A DNA stretch of 5,570 nucleotides from NCBI GenBank assembly GCA_016874895.1, contig VGSX01000243.1, positions 1 through 5,570 of the forward strand, in the 5' to 3' direction. The notes beneath the pieces are model-generated. The model searched no databases. It had not been told where the DNA came from and saw nothing but the letters and a program-made list of their open reading frames with translations. This document shows, in pieces, positions 4,775-5,570 of this stretch. The stretch is from Deltaproteobacteria bacterium. Lineage in GTDB: Bacteria; Desulfobacterota; Desulfobaccia; Desulfobaccales; Desulfobaccaceae. Each line of letters starts with the position of its first letter. Position 1 is the stretch's first letter. Both the position numbers and the translations under genes were made by a program.

Positions 4775-5570
4775 TCATCTACAGGCGTTGATGGCCGTCT
4801 GCAGCCGGCGCTGCACTTCGGGCCGGCCGAGAATCTCCATGATGTCAAACAAGCCGGGGCTGGCAGTACGGCCCGTTAAGCCCAACCGCACAGCCTGGGC
4901 GATTTCCTTCATTTTGAGGCCGGATTCCTGTTGGATTTCTTTAAAAACCTGATTCACCGCCTCCTCGGTGAAGTCGGGGAGCGCGGCCAGACGGGCAGCG
5001 AGAGTCTCCAGGACCGGTTTGGCCCGGACCGTGAGAAACTTGGCTGCGGCTTTGTCATCATAGGGGCGGGGGTCCTGGAAATAGAAGCGGGCCTGCTCGG
5101 CCATGTCCGCCAGGGTGTGGGCCCGGGGCTGCAGGGTCCGGGCCACTTTGGCCAGGAGCCCCTGGTCGGCCACCGGGATGCCGATTTTCTCCAGGAATTC
5201 CTGGAGCATGGGGGCCAGGGTAGCAGCCGGGGTTTCCCGCAGATAGTGGCCGTTCAGCCAGGAGAGCTTTTCGGTGTCGAAGATGCCGGCGGCCTTGCCC
5301 ACATGTTCCAGAGAAAAAAAGCGGACCAGCTCCTCCCGGCTGAAAATCTCCTGATCGCCGTGGGACCAGCCCAGGCGGGCCAGAAAATTCACCACCGCAT
5401 CCGGCAGATAGCCCATGGTGCGGTAGTCCAGGACCGAAGGGGCGCCGTGGCGTTTAGAGAGCTTGGCCCGGTCCGGCCCCAGGATCATGGGAATATGGGC
5501 AAACTCCGGCAGCTTTGCCCCCAGAGCCTGATAGATCAGGATCTGCCGAGGAGTATTGGGAATATGGTCG
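4775..5570 (-). CDS. gltX: Glutamate--tRNA ligase, C-terminal part (5' end beyond the right edge)
   Basis: This class I aminoacyl-tRNA synthetase attaches glutamate to tRNA-Glu in the cytoplasm. The visible 264 residues begin in the catalytic domain with DHIPNTPRQILIYQALG and carry the KMSKS-type ATP-binding loop as KLSKRHG (36-42 of the visible part). Next comes the family-typical SVLDYRTMGYLPDAVVNFLARLGW block, and then the stem-contact and helical anticodon-binding region to the C-terminus. The HIGH motif and roughly the first 200 residues lie outside the window, since the family is about 460-500 residues. An internal ATG at 5488 is not the start: the reading frame continues without interruption to the edge with conserved GltX sequence. 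The stop is TGA. Whether the enzyme is discriminating or also charges tRNA-Gln cannot be told from this part. No terminator follows, so read-through into the small membrane gene is possible. Confidence 0.96.
   Translation of the reverse strand, partial: DHIPNTPRQILIYQALGAKLPEFAHIPMILGPDRAKLSKRHGAPSVLDYRTMGYLPDAVVNFLARLGWSHGDQEIFSREELVRFFSLEHVGKAAGIFDTEKLSWLNGHYLRETPAATLAPMLQEFLEKIGIPVADQGLLAKVARTLQPRAHTLADMAEQARFYFQDPRPYDDKAAAKFLTVRAKPVLETLAARLAALPDFTEEAVNQVFKEIQQESGLKMKEIAQAVRLGLTGRTASPGLFDIMEILGRPEVQRRLQTAINACR

Noticed and set aside
4585..4848. An 87-codon minus-strand frame across the gltX end and the small membrane gene
   Set aside because: It overlaps two better-supported genes in other frames, lacks a ribosome site and has no recognisable features.

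Overview
The window is a GC-rich bacterial chromosomal segment in which every convincing gene lies on the minus strand, so transcription runs from high to low coordinates. In that order the genes are: the C-terminal part of a glutamyl-tRNA synthetase (gltX, entering at the right edge), a 64-residue His-tailed membrane protein, a formyltransferase-fold protein, a complete class A penicillin-binding protein of the PBP1A type, and the N-terminal part of a two-subunit, oxygen-sensitive class I fumarase (leaving at the left edge). The split [4Fe-4S] fumarase, the Gram-negative style PBP1A with an OB-like insert and the codon use suggest a strictly anaerobic Gram-negative bacterium, perhaps of the former Deltaproteobacteria (Desulfobacterota). 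That placement is an inference from protein style, not a database result.

Right part (about 4418-5570): gltX, a 107-bp gap, the small membrane protein and a 55-bp gap. Both gaps carry degenerate 7-bp tandem repeats; the second array runs into the stop codon of the small gene. The small gene has a GTG start behind a near-perfect ribosome binding site.

Middle (3500-4417): a formyltransferase that would probably be labelled methionyl-tRNA formyltransferase by automatic annotation. Its motifs instead match the N-terminal 10-formyltetrahydrofolate hydrolase/formyltransferase domain of the animal enzyme ALDH1L1, here with no carrier or dehydrogenase domain attached. This is the most interesting protein in the window.

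Control region (3015-3499): 485 bp without a convincing gene. The half next to pbp1A is AT-rich and holds two candidate promoters, an AT-rich upstream element and a leader hairpin, all aimed at pbp1A, whose start codon has no Shine-Dalgarno sequence. The other half is GC-rich and carries an orphan protein-like reading frame on the plus strand that I could not identify.

Left part (1-3014): pbp1A and then, after 96 bp, the fumarase alpha subunit on the same strand. The genes belong to unrelated pathways (tRNA charging, one-carbon metabolism, cell wall synthesis, central carbon metabolism), so this looks like ordinary core chromosome. I found no RNA gene, mobile element or CRISPR array.
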